A DNA stretch of 64,000 nucleotides. Source: Hemileia vastatrix (lineage: Eukaryota > Basidiomycota > Pucciniomycetes > Pucciniales > Zaghouaniaceae). This document shows, piece by piece, positions 8,805-19,861 of the stretch (positions within the stretch are counted from its first letter, which is position 1; each line of letters opens with the position of its first letter). The DNA lies in assembly GCA_030280995.1 (NCBI GenBank), contig JASXTE010000007.1:9763001-9827000 (forward strand), read 5' to 3'. The notes beneath the pieces are model-generated. The model searched no databases, was not told where the DNA came from, and saw only the letters and a program-made list of their open reading frames with translations. The position numbers and the translations under genes were made by a program.

Positions 8805-9981
8805 TGTCAGCCTAAATATCCTTAGGACTGAGTATTTCTTATGCTTAAAATAAGATAACCTTAACTAGATTAAGCTTATATCTTAAAAATAAGGTTAAAA
8901 TAATAATATATATTATTTTATGATATATATATATAATTATTATTCTATTATATAATTTATAATAGTTTAAATAGCTTATCCATGGCTTAATAATATTTAT
9001 TAAGGTGTTAATGGAGTCATAATATACTTATCTTAAGTGATATGAAGTAATTATTGACATACATAAGCTTATATGTATACATAAATCTCATATTCAGTGA
9101 AATATGCAGTATATTATGTATATTTAGGTATATAAGTGGGTTTTAGCCCCTTAATAGCCTATAACCTTTGTTTTTCTGCTTATTTTAGGTCATATGGACG
9201 AAATCAGTGGACTCACAACGCCTACAGAAGCATAGACACCTATATCAGGCGCATACACCCAGTTTGGACAACTAAAATTACTTCCTTGGATGGTTATTCA
9301 CGGATTTATGGGTTGGAAAGATGTTTTTGGGTTAATGTGGATGCTTGGGGATGTTATTGGGGGCTTGGACATTTTATTTGTTTCCTTTATATGCTTTTAG
9401 TTTCATTAAATCTCTTTTTGATCATTTATTTTACCTGTTTCTTTATGGTATCCGCTTTTATCTGGGATTTCTATTTATGGTATGACTCTGTGTTATTATT
9501 AATAGTGATGGAGGGTCCTTACTGGAGGTCTGGGTGTTGAAACTGCTTGAAGTGGACGCCATGGGGAGGTGATGGGCCCTCACAGTGCTGTAATTGCCGG
9601 GGATAGCAGTGACATCATCTGGATTGAAGGTCTGTGCACTCCAGTGGATTTGGGTATAAGTAAGGAGGGATTTTGACGGTTTATTATAATCATTCAATTA
9701 CTACACTTCAAATAAACACTACACTACAATTATTAACATTCAGAAATATATTATAAAGCCCTTATAAATTGATATTATCTTTATAAAAGCTATAACTATA
9801 TTTTATTCTTCTATTTTCCACCACTAGCACGCATTTAAATCCAAGTATTGTGAGTTTAATTTGAGTATAACTATTCTATTAGTCTTCCCCTGAGGTTTAA
9901 TCACTAAATCATTTATTAATAAGTAGTAGGACCATAAAATAACACTATTATATCATACTTATATACTAGACTGTACTGACA
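8805..9981 (+). repeat. 3' LTR of element 1
   Basis: Same 1177-bp sequence as 2496-3672. I noticed differences at only a few positions (for example ccttaGg versus ccttaGt near the start, and Gaaagatg versus Gaaatatg). Candidate TATAAG at 9655-9660. It is followed by the CTGTT duplication at 9982. Confidence 0.95.
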
Positions 9982-12900
9982 CTGTTTTTATCTGTTTCCA
10001 TGAGCTAGAGGGACATAATTTGAACTTAAAAAGATTGCTTTAAAATCATTAATCATTACAAAATAAGAACCAGTTATCTTTTACAACCATAAATGAGAGT
10101 TTATCTAGTATTCCCAGAATTAAGAGAAGGCTAACAACCATTGAAGAGAAATTAAATTCATTGTTACATGATATAAAGTTTTCTGAAATTTCTTTGAAAG
10201 AACATGTGGTGAAGGAAACCCCAATCATAACTGTTCCTAGTTCATGCAAAGAAAAATTAGTTCCAGAAAAACCTTTTGATATCACTGAGTTTCCATCAAA
10301 AATTGATGATGCACCTGGATCATCCACAGAAGGATTAAACAATGAAATTACTTCCCAATTAGAGAAATTAAAGCTACTTCTCACTTAGAAACAAGCTTTT
10401 AATAAGGAGACTACTTCAAATTGAAAGAATTGGCCAAAACTTAACCAATATCCAAAATTTGATGGTGACTCTTCCTCTGATTGGCAAAGGTTCATTTGCA
10501 GGATTGATAACTTAAAAAATTCTTACAAACTCACAGATGAGGAGATTGTGTCAAAATTAATTTATTTTTTTACCAATGTGGCCCTAATGTGGTATGAATC
10601 TGTTCTCTTGGATAAAAATGACTACTCATGGGAAGATTGGAAAAGATTAATTAAAGCACAATTTGGTGGTGCCAAGTTTAGGATAGCTCAAAAAATGCAG
10701 TATGAAGAAACTAAATATAGCTCCTCTACCAAAAAACCTCATTGAGTTCCTGATGACACATGTGAAAAACTTGAGGGAAACGGACCCAAATATGGATTTT
10801 TAATTATGGAAGAACAGGATCCTCTATAAATTACCTATGTCTTTGAGAGACTTGATACTTTCTAGGAATGAGTTCTCAAAAGAACCTTCTTCTTTCATTA
10901 ATACTTGTAATGAGATCCATCTAAACAACAAATATAATGCTAGAAAATTCATTACTAGAACTCTTATGGAGAAAACCCCAATTACCAACAGAAACCTCAG
11001 GAAAAGGTTGGTAAACCTTCTGCCCCTGTTGCACCCAAAAATTGTGCAACAAACACTTTCTTCAAATTCAGAAAGCCTTGGCAGAAAGGCCATGTTTGTT
11101 AAAAGAAGATAAATCTTTTTTAGCAAACAGAGGAACATGCTTATGACACAATAGCACTGGATGAAACTTCAAGTAATTGTGCCAGCAATATTTCATATGA
11201 ATCCCATCAGGAAATTTTGATATTTGAAGAGGATATCCATTATTTGAATAATATTAATATTGAGAATAATGATTTATCTACAGGGGAGGATTCTGAGATC
11301 ATAAAAAACTATGAGGACATTTCAATTATTATTTCTTCTCTAAAGGCTCCATTCTTGATAAATGTAAATACCATTTAGCTTGTCTTAGATTCTGGAACTG
11401 GAGGAAGTGTATTATCTGAAAAAGCACTTGCTTCAGTGAAATAAGATTATAAATCAAAACTTATGCCTATCATTTCTGAGAATTGGAGAGGTTATGGCTC
11501 TGTTTAATCCCCCATTGATAAATACAAAGCCACAGTATTTTTTAAATATAACCATGGTTTTGTAAGAGCTATATGTGATTTTTTGTCATGAAAAATGATA
11601 ACTTAAGTAGTTGGTTCCTTGTGGGAAATGAAATTTTGACCAAATATGGAATAAAAATAGATCCTTCAAATAAATGTTTCACAATGGGGATGAATGGGAA
11701 AGAGAATTTAAAATTTCCTTCCTCAAGAAATTATTAACACCAGGATTGAACACATGTCATTCTTTAGTCTAATATAAAGGAAGATCTAAAAAGAAATGCC
11801 TGCCCTTATGTCTGAAATTTAAAATGCTTTTTTAGGAGAACAAATTTCTGGTGAATAAAAAGATTCAATCATTAAATTGATAAAATCTTTTCCTATAGTC
11901 TTTGCTCATGGGTCACATAAATTAGGATTGGTAAAAGAAGAAATGAAGCTTTCATTATCTTGCCCATTAAATGAAATACCACCTAGTTTAAAGAAGAAGC
12001 CATATACTGCCACTCCCACAAAGAGAAAAGATATTGAAGACAATATCTCCACCCTTTTAAAAATGAATATTATTTAAAACGTTGTTAAAACACCTAAAAA
12101 ATGTGTTATATCACCTGTCCTAATTTCTTATGAGAAAGACAAATCCAGGTTATGTGGTGATTATAGAGCATTGAATATTTATACTGTTGATGATATCTAT
12201 CCTTTACCTAGAATTAGCTCAATAAATGCTACCCTACAAGGTTCTAAATATATCAGCTGTTTGGATGGTAATAAGGAATATCACCAGGTACCTGTTGAGA
12301 AGAATTCTCAGAATTTTCTGATGATTGCTACTCATATGGGTATTTATTAGTATGTTAGGATGCCAGTTGGCCCAAAAATTCCTCTTCAGTTTTTCAAAAA
12401 TTTATGGATAACACATTCCATTAAGAAATAATTGAAGGATGGCTGTTGGTTTACATTGATTATATCATCATATTCTCTAAAAAATTTGAGGACCACCTGA
12501 GCCACCTGTGTAAAGTGTTCCATAAGATGGATGAGATAAATATGACACTTTCTTTAAAGAAATGAAAAAATTGGTTTTCATTTCTTAAAAGTGCTTGGTC
12601 ATGTTGACTCAGTGATACAGATATGTGTTGAAAAAAAGAAAGTGGCAGCCATACAACCGTTGAAGGCTCCTACCATAGTTAGAGAGCTCCACAGTTTTTT
12701 GGGAATGTGTGGATACTATAGACAGTATATTAAAAATTATCAAGTCATAGCATTACCTCTTACCCAATTGACTAGGAAAGATTTTTCTTTTGTCCGGAAT
12801 AGTGAAAGACAAAGAGCTTTTGACACTATGAAACATTGTTTGATTTCAGCACCATTTCTTGCTTTACCTGACTTTTATCAACCATTATTTTATACACTGA

Positions 12901-13082
12901 TGCCAGTTTTTTTGGTCTTGGTGCTGCCCTTCATCAGAAACAAGTGATGAATGATGAATTATCAGAAGTAGAAATTTGTTATATTTCAAGAACCTTGAGA
13001 AATAGTGAATTGAAATATGGTGCCACTCAACTAAAGTTTTTGGAAGTAGTATGGACTCTAGAGAAGCTACATTATTATCTGG
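9982..13082 (+). pseudogene. gag-pol: Gag-Pol remnant, copy A (3' part)
   Basis: Family-0 sequence resumes exactly after the CTGTT repeat. In order one can see: coiled coil and linker (to about 10390), capsid Gag domain (about 10430-10960), a corrupted zinc knuckle (about 11050), protease VLDSGTGGS (about 11385), RT (about 12000-12560), then connection and RNase H up to 13082. Stops and frameshifts occur throughout; the longest open pieces are 10548-10745, 10837-11112, 11877-12077 and 12591-12947. The RT active box reads YIDY instead of YIDD. The sequence ends abruptly at LHYYL, followed by unrelated DNA. Confidence 0.85.
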
Positions 13083-13733
13083 TGTAGGTAGACTCTTACA
13101 GTTGCCTTGCTGTAAGAAAAATCCAAAGGATTTGGATAAAGCAAAGAAAAACCTGTCCTTCAATGTAAAATAAGGGTTGTTAAAATAACTAGGCTCTCTT
13201 GTCTACTTGAATTGATTCAAATATATGAAACTCTTATTTATAAATGCTTATTGAAATTTAGAAATAGCAGCTGTTGAAAAAGAAATACTGATGACAAAAA
13301 TTAAGGTGTACCAGTGAAAGATCTGAAAAGATAGACTTATATTTTTATAAAAAGATTTTATTTTCAATAATTTAACGATAAAAAAACAAGTCCCTGAGAT
13401 GGAGACCTTTCTAATGATACCCTATATGTGATGAAAATATAATTTTTGTGTTGTATTTCAAAAGTGTTATAAAAATATAAATGTTATAAGGGTATTATAG
13501 TTTTATTTAATTTTGTTGAGAAATAAAAAATATGAAGGTGGTTGTTAATTATTATTCAAAAAGACCCTTCTAATCAAAAATAATGAGACAAAAACATATA
13601 GGATACTAAGATTCCCCCCTTTCTATCTGATTCTCCTACTCCAGACCTTTCTAACAATACCCTACATGCATAGGATCCACAATAAACTATTGATCTAATA
13701 AGCATAATAAATTCTAACCAAATTTTTCCACAG
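13083..13733. other. AT-rich intergenic, no gene seen
   Basis: No supported ORF. A short motif, AGACCTTTCTAA then ATACCCTA, occurs twice (near 13402 and 13643), so this may be the edge of a dispersed repeat. A 7-bp stem (CTTACAG/CTGTAAG) sits at 13094-13117 just after copy A ends. Confidence 0.4.
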
Positions 13734-13990
13734 TCACCAAACTTTAATACAGTGTCCAAACTTTGGTACAGTGACCAAACTTTGGTACAGTGACCAAACT
13801 TTGGTACAGTGACCAAACTTTGGTACAGTGACCAAACTTTGGTACAGTGACCAAACTTTGGCACAGTGACCAAACTTTAACCCAGTGTCCAGACTTTCCC
13901 ATTGTGAGAAAATTTTGCCACAATGAGCTAATAGTGAGCTAAACTTGCCATAGTGAGATAATTTTGCCACCATGACCAAACTTTACCACA
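13734..13990. repeat. 19-bp minisatellite
   Basis: The unit ACCAAACTTTGGTACAGTG is repeated near-perfectly about six to seven times between 13755 and 13880, with more degenerate units on both sides to about 13990. Because 19 is not a multiple of 3, the repeat is open in several reverse frames (ORFs near 13574-13979), which are artefacts. The unit holds the palindrome CCAAACTTTGG. Confidence 0.85.
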
Positions 13991-14964
13991 ATGACAGAAT
14001 TTTTCCAGTACACTACTTTTGCACTGGAAAATCACCAGAGCAAACCAGAGCGCACCAGAGAGCACTGGAGCACTGGAGCTTGGTGGCCATTCCATCAGCA
14101 CACCATATCCACCAATAATACTATAAGTCCTTAAATCAAGTAAAACAGTTCCAAAATTCCAAATATCCAGCTTTATAATCTAGAAAATTGCTACTAATCT
14201 TCAAAAATAAACATAAGTGGCATACTCAGATGTGGAATGCCACATCCTCCCTCCAATATGGAATGTCCTCATTTGTATTCAATTTTTAATTGATATAAAT
14301 TTTTTTTCACCTATTTGTTGATAGTCTTTGATAATGATGTGGAAAGAGATCCAAGAAACATCTTTTCTGAAATTATATGTTTGGCAATTTTCAATCATTG
14401 TCCTTTTGCTGGTCTTCTATAAATTTAACTTTTTGTCTTCTTCTATGGCTCTTGATATTAATCATAATAAAAAATAATAATAATATAAATAATTTTGTGA
14501 TTATTCCACTACTGAGAGCAAGGTTTGAATCCCTTCAGACTCCCATATACCAGTCTTCCATCTATGTCACAGCATGAGAGAGTGGATCTCCCTAATGAGC
14601 TGAATACTCTTGATTCCATTCTCATAGGTCCCCCCACTGAGCCAAATTCTATGATTCCAATCTTGTCATGAGGTCCTCCAAGCTTCACACCAAAAAAAAC
14701 CTAACACTGAGGCTCTAAAAAAAATCAATAATAAATCCAACTACCATCCTGACTTCTAATTCCTTCATCACAATTTTCATCCATTTGCTATTAGGTAACC
14801 TTTAACAAAAATTTTAGCCAGGCTTCCAATATTGAATTTTAATCTTTTTGAAAATGTTAAAGCGCCACAAATTTCACCTAATAAAACCATCATGCCTTCT
14901 TAGCATAATTACCACCTAAATTTTTTCATCCTAAAGCTTACAACACCTAAAACCAACAATAATT
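13991..14964. other. Intergenic, no gene seen
   Basis: AT-rich sequence with a short CACCAGAG/GCACTGGAG-rich patch at 14025-14095. I see no coding, LTR or RNA feature. Confidence 0.4.
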
Positions 14965-15330
14965 GAATGTCCAGTTTAAAGTCTTTGTGAACAGCCATAA
15001 TTTAAGATGATTGAATTGAGTTTGACCAAATAGATTGTCATTCCAGTTTAAAGTCTTGGTGGATAAAACATTTAATCAATTTCCAGTTTATAATCTTAGT
15101 GGACTAAAGATTGTTTACGTGCATAAATTCTTCCTAATTAAGGCCTAGGCTTGACCAAAGATTGAATAATTTTGGTAATCCAGTTTAAAGCCTTGGTGGA
15201 CCAAACTTCTGATCAATAGAAAATCCAGTTTAAGGTCATAGTGAACCAAACATTTGATGAAATACCAGTTTAAGGTCGTGGTGGACCAAACATTTAATGA
15301 ACTACCAGTTTAAAGTCATGGTGGACCAAA
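14965..15330. repeat. CCAGTTTAAAGTCTTGGTGGAC minisatellite, left block
   Basis: About seven degenerate units of roughly 40-80 bp share the core CCAGTTTAAAGTC followed by TTGGTGGACCAAAC (for example 15042, 15178, 15222, 15263, 15302). The last unit is cut after GTGGACCAAA at 15330, where the inverted terminus at 15331 begins. A related block in the same orientation follows the matching terminus at 49165. Confidence 0.7.
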
Positions 15331-15375
15331 CACCACGGGAAATCTGGAGGTGAACTGCTAGCAGTTCCCTCTATT
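15331..15375 (+). repeat. Left terminal inverted repeat
   Basis: Starts CACCACGGGAAATCT and contains the palindrome GAACTGCTAGCAGTTC. It pairs with 49121-49165. Confidence 0.6.
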
Positions 15376-16624
15376 TGAAACTATCAGCAATTTGTCAGGA
15401 AACTGTTGGGAAACCATCCTGAAACTGTCAAAAATATGTTTTTAAATCTGATGAAAAAACATTGAAAAAATAAACTGTCACAGATTTAATCCAGAACAAT
15501 CCCTCATTGAGCAGAGCTTAGGAACCACATTGAACATCAGTTAATCTCAGGTTTGGCAAAAGTTTGAACAACATCACTTAGAATACCTTAATATTCAAAT
15601 ATTAAACTTGAATATATGTAGCGTGTATGATATAGATGCATATGCATTTGAATTTGCATGGTGGATACTTATTGCATGTTAAAAATTGATGTGAAATGCC
15701 AATCTAAAGTGTATGCATAATGACTATGAAGAATAAATATGCATAAAAATATGCATAGTGATTATGCATAAAAAATATGCATATTGAATATGCATAAAAA
15801 TATGCATATTGAATATGCATAAAAATATGCATATTGAATATGCATTAAAAATATGCATATTGAATATGCAAAAAAAGGTGCATATATGTATATAAATAAA
15901 ATATATTAATATGCATATAAATGTGTATAATGAATATTCATATCCATATCCATAAATATGCATAATGATTGAAAAATGCAAAAAAATGATGCTTCAATAG
16001 TATATTTTATGCATATATATATGCAATATGAATTCATATTGCATACAGATAACACTGGCAAACCAACTTGACCAAAACTCATACTAAATTTTCATTCTGG
16101 ACTAAAGGTGTGAGGGAAGGAAGAAAACAGTCCGACGTTAGAAAAATGCTACATGCACTCATTTTGTAGCAGAGCAAATGAGAAGTGCTGAATTATGGTT
16201 TGTGCCAAAATTTAGTATGATATCATAATTTTATTTAATTGTTTTCAATATTGAAAAGACTTTAGGTCGGTTGGTATGGATCTAGCTGTGACAGGGTCTA
16301 ATCTAATTATTTTAACAATTTCTTAATAATTAATGGGTTTTAATACAAATACAGGTTGTATTTTTTGTGGGATATTGGATATGATAAGGTCTTTTCTAAA
16401 AAAAACTGATATTGTTCAAAAATATTCCTGAATCAGATGTGGGATAATCACTACAAAAAATTGTAGTACTGTGGGCAATAAAATATATGCACAAGCAGTA
16501 AAGAAAGGACTGAGTGAACCCTTTTTGTGCAGTGGGAATCATTAGAGTGGAATTGTGGATGAAAAATATAATTCATTATTACCATTTTATTTAATCAAAA
16601 AATTTATAATATTAAAAAGAACTA
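15376..16624. other. AT-rich non-coding region with a TATGCAT-type tandem repeat
   Basis: No gene. Between about 15735 and 15965 a 25-bp unit (ATATGCATAAAAATATGCAT plus ATTGA) is repeated about five times, then decays; each unit carries ATGCAT palindromes. The reverse-strand ORF over it is a repeat artefact. Confidence 0.7.
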
Positions 16625-17841
16625 TTGATTAATTGGTATTTGAACTTTGTGCCTCACTCATATTTATCATTTGATTGATTTTTTGTCACCATTATGTTAT
16701 TAATATTATAAGTATAGCAAAAACTCGTGTGCCCAACGCATACCGGGTGATGTTACACCTTTTATAATATTATTAAATAAAGGTAAAAAAATATGAAAAT
16801 GATTTGTTTTACAAAAAATAAATTGATATCCAAAAGCAATATGAGGGATAAAAAGGTAAAATTAAAGAGATCAAATATGAAATAAGAAATTAAAGTAAAA
16901 TTCCTGTCATCAAGAGTAAGTAGACATGATGGGGTGAATGCCCACCAGTGGCACTAAACTTGGGCTATAATTTCTTTTTTGTAAAAATAAAAAAAAAATA
17001 CACTTGAGCTTCACCAAAACTTCAGGATGACAATTTCGCCATATCAAACAACTTCTAGTGCAATTATTTAAGAAAAATTCATTTTCATTGCAATAGAGAG
17101 AATTGATCACATCAGACTGCATGTGACCAAAAGTGTCCAGCAAAAGTTCGGCCAAACTTGTGCTGGACACTTTTATGATGGAAAGTAGCTAGGGTAGAAT
17201 TTTTCTTCAGTTCATCTGGTATTTCTTATAAACATGTCCACTGGTATTTGATCTTTGTGCCTCACTCATATTTATCATTTGATTGATTTTTTGTCACCAT
17301 TATGTTATTAATATTATAAGTATTGCAAAAACTTGTGTTCCCAATGCATACCGGGTGATGTTACATCTTTTATAATATTATTAAATAAAGGTAAAAAATT
17401 ATGAAAATGATTTGTTTTACAAAAAATAAATTGATATAAAAAAGCAATATGAGGGATAAAAAGGTAAAATTAAAGGAAGCAAATATAAAATAAAAAATTA
17501 AAATAAAATTACTGCCATCAAGAGCAAGTATACATGTTGGGGTGAATGCTCACCAGTGGCACTAAACTTGGACTATAATTGATTTTTTGAAAAACAAAAA
17601 AGTGCCAATCTGAGGTTTAATAAAATTCAGCAGAACCATTTAGCCATATCAAACAACTTCTAGTGCAATGATTGAGAGAGAATCAATCACACCAGACTGC
17701 ATGTGACCAAAAGTGTCCAGCACAAGTTCGGCCAAACTTGTGCTGTACACATTTATGACAGAGAGTAGCTAGGGTAGAATTTTTCTTCAGTTAATCTGGT
17801 ATTTCTTATAAACATGTCCATTGGTACTTGATCTTTGTGCC
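16625..17841 (+). repeat. Palindrome satellite, left part (two units of about 595 bp)
   Basis: Two tandem units share CTTTGTGCCTCACTCATATTT (16640 and 17238; a third start at 17831 is cut by copy B). Each unit has a hairpin-forming core near 17145-17175 and 17714-17755: AGTGTCCAGCAC..AGTTCGG then CCAAACTTGTGCTG.ACAC. The same satellite forms the array at 43430-47850. Copy B inserted here. Confidence 0.85.
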
Positions 17842-18623
17842 TGTCAGCCAGGATACTAAACTTAACCGGTAAAATAATTAATTATTTTACTGAGTTGAAG
17901 CCATGCCCCTTCTTCTTACTAATAGTTTATTATCTACTTAAGTATTATTTAAAATTAACTAGTTAAGTACAATAAGTAATATAATTAATTAGTTTAAATA
18001 AAATCTCCCTTACAATTTTACTCCCTAACACCGTGCTCAATGGTATAAGTCAATGGGAATAGAATTTAATAATATAATTATAATAAAAAAACTTTAAAGC
18101 AATTATATTACCTCAGTGAGAGATCTGGAATCCCGTGAAAGTAATATAATTAATTAACTATTGCGTAATTAATTGTGACAGTCTAAGAAACTCAAAGTTT
18201 ATTGTTAATAAATTTGATTCCCTTGTTGATTTACCAGTTTTTTTATTTCTTATGTCATATATGTACTCCTTTTAGTCATCCTTTTCCTCAGTATATGGTG
18301 TAAATTACATATATTTTATTCCCTCATGTTTTGCCTATAAAAGGCCTCTTACTTTGTGATTTTAAAAACATTCCTTCATTACTTTACTTTATTATTTACA
18401 CTTACAATACAACACTTATTTCTATATTTTATAACATTAGTATTTACAATATCGTAATTTTAGATTATAATCTATATTAATATTTAGGATCTACCTCTTA
18501 TATTTGAGTAAAACAATCATATTGAATTAGAAATACGTACTTTTTGTTGAGAGACCATTAAAACCCATAAAACCCTTGTAAAAACCTCGAACCAATCTTC
18601 TAGACCAAAAGAACCCCTTAACA
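17842..18623 (+). repeat. 5' LTR of copy B (family 0)
   Basis: Runs from TGTCAGCCAGG to CCCCTTAACA, immediately followed by the primer-site-like ATTGGGTGCC. About 782 bp. The reverse complement of much of it recurs at 51293-51877 and 50582-51292. TATAAAAG at 18336-18343 is a good TATA candidate. Confidence 0.8.
18336..18343 (+). promoter_or_regulatory. TATA box in family-0 LTR
   Basis: TATAAAAG in TTGCCTATAAAAGGCC. The same context is kept in the two family-0 LTRs near 50.8 and 51.35 kb on the minus strand (TGCCTATAAA). Confidence 0.6.
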
Positions 18624-18978
18624 ATTGGGTGCCTTTCCAAAGTATTGATGGCACAAAATTGTTTGAGGTGTATATTAAAGGGACCATCGGTGTTCAAGTA
18701 CCTTTAAGGATGAGAGAGCGACAGAAACAACAAATGTCATACGTCACGTGACAAAACTTTTTTCTTAAAACGGGAATCAAACTGCACTCAAAAATTAGGT
18801 TCATATACTGACTAAACATCATATATATTGTGGTAATTATTGATATTACTATTTGCGGGTTACTTTGCACTCTTCATTTGCTACGTTTTTCCTTTTACTC
18901 AGCACTCTGTAAGTGGCATTAATTTGCTCATTTTACAGGGGAAGTTGTCTGGTAATTTGGATTTAATTTTATTATTAT
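18624..18978 (+). other. Copy B leader, first part, with primer-site candidate
   Basis: ATTGGGTGCCTTTCC at 18624-18638 sits right after the LTR like the primer sites of the other families. The rest is AT-rich leader shared with copies A (from about 500) and C (58400-58633), including the conserved stretch CTTTTACTCAGCACTCT near 18891-18908. Confidence 0.55.
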
Positions 18979-19238
18979 CACTACGCAATATAGGGGGTGG
19001 ACTTGCTAGCAAGTCCCCAACCTGAACTCAGACTGAACTCAGATGGAACTCAGACTGAACTCAGACTGAACTCATACTGAACTCTACTTGAAGACCCACA
19101 AAAACTGTTATGCTGAGTGGTGTTCATCCCTGATTGTATGGTTCCTTTGTCAATAGCTCAATGTGTGTTCAATCTGTGGTGAATTTGAGTCCAAGGTTGC
19201 GGACTTGCTAACAAGTCCGCCCCCCGTATTGCGCGGTG
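18979..19238. mobile_element. 260-bp CACTA-like MITE
   Basis: It begins CACTACGCAATATAGGGGG followed by TGGACTTGCTAGCAAGTCC and ends with the inverted counterpart (GGACTTGCTAACAAGTCC, then GCCCCCCGTATTGCGCGGTG). The inner half of the left TIR, GGACTTGCTAGCAAGTCC, is itself a perfect palindrome. TAT flanks both sides (18976-18978, 19239-19241). The corresponding place in copies A and C lacks it, confirming insertion. The interior has about six units of ACTGAACTCAG. No coding capacity. Its termini resemble those at 15331 and 49165. Confidence 0.85.
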
Positions 19239-19257
19239 TATATTTTTTTTATTTTTC

Positions 19258-19777
19258 CTGGTTGAAAATAATAGAGCAATAGTGTTCTTAGTCCCAGAAG
19301 TAATAAACAATTATATTTTAATAATAATTATTATAATTTTCAGTTGACATTTTGTCCTGATTAATTTAAATTTTATTTGTTCCAGTTGACAAATTGTCCT
19401 GAAAATAAAAATTTTTTATAATTAATAAAAATTCATATTTAATTACTTCAGTTGACATTAGGTCCTGGTAGTTAAGTGATCAGTTCAATAAAAATTTTTT
19501 AATAAAAATTCATATTTAATTACTTCAGTTGACATTAAGTCCTGGTAGTTAAGTGATCAGTTCAATAATTTTTTTTAATTAATAAAAATTCATATTTAAT
19601 TACTTCAGTTGAAATTAAGTCCTGGTAATAAATTAGTTGATTTAAATCCTGAAAATAATTAATTAAAATTATTAATAAACATTTTTTAATTTATTTCTTC
19701 AGTTGATTATATTATAATCCTGGTTTTAAATTATTTTTGAATTAATAAATTAATTTTATTTAGTTGATTTTTATCCT
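19258..19777 (+). repeat. Leader array of bulged hairpin modules (copy B)
   Basis: Nine units: 19258-19297 (CTGG...CCAG, long loop), 19341-19359, 19383-19401, 19449-19467, 19526-19544, 19606-19624, 19635-19651, 19700-19722 and 19762-19777. Stems pair CAG with CTG and GAC with GTC, or GATTAT with ATAATC (19700 unit), or GATTT with AAATC (19635 unit), always with the TT bulge. The first unit is CTGG/CCAG here but CTAG/CTAG in copy C, a compensatory difference. Three central units sit in tandem repeats of about 80 bp. Confidence 0.8.
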
Positions 19778-19861
19778 AATAAGATTTTTATTTTTATTAT
19801 TTTTTTATTTCTGTTAATTAAAAATTTAAAATAAAGACTAATTCATCTTATTGTCTCTTTT

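Larger units (their letters stand above)
2496..9981 (+). mobile_element. Element 1: family-1 Ty3/Gypsy chromovirus, RT/RNase H-deleted
   Basis: This is a complete LTR-to-LTR insertion of 7486 bp. Both LTRs run from TGTCAGCC to ACTGACA and are 1177 bp long with only a handful of differences by eye. The 5-bp direct repeat CTGTT flanks it (2491-2495 and 9982-9986). It interrupts family-0 copy A. The internal region has leader, ORF1, then Gag-protease and integrase-chromodomain. The RT-RNase H block present in elements 2 and 3 is absent, joined in frame at 7124/7125. Two 1-nt deletions break the integrase. The near-identical LTRs imply a recent insertion; alone it could not reverse transcribe. 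Confidence 0.93.
500..13082 (+). mobile_element. Family-0 Ty3/Gypsy copy A, decayed and interrupted by element 1
   Basis: This is an old chromovirus-like LTR retrotransposon in two parts, about 500-2495 and 9982-13082, split by element 1 with a CTGTT target duplication. Leader, uORF, ORF1, Gag, protease, RT and part of RNase H can be followed by comparison with copies B and C. Homology stops abruptly at about 13082 inside RNase H (after the LHYYL motif), so integrase, chromodomain and 3' LTR are missing. Many stops and frameshifts break the coding sequence. The second catalytic Asp of the RT YIDD box is Tyr (YIDY at 12452-12463), so this copy cannot encode an active polymerase. Confidence 0.85.

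Noticed and set aside
13574..13979. Reverse-strand ORFs with repeated Val-Pro-Lys-Phe-Gly type peptides
   Set aside because: Produced by the 19-bp minisatellite in several frames.
13734..13990. CRISPR-like direct repeats
   Set aside because: Units are contiguous with no unique spacers, and the context is eukaryotic.
15724..15981. Reverse-strand ORF rich in Met-His-Ile
   Set aside because: Translation of the ATGCAT tandem repeat.
16449..16534. Short element with CACTACAAAAAA start and TTTTTGTGCAGTG end
   Set aside because: The ends look CACTA-like but no target duplication is found and the inverted match is short and imperfect.
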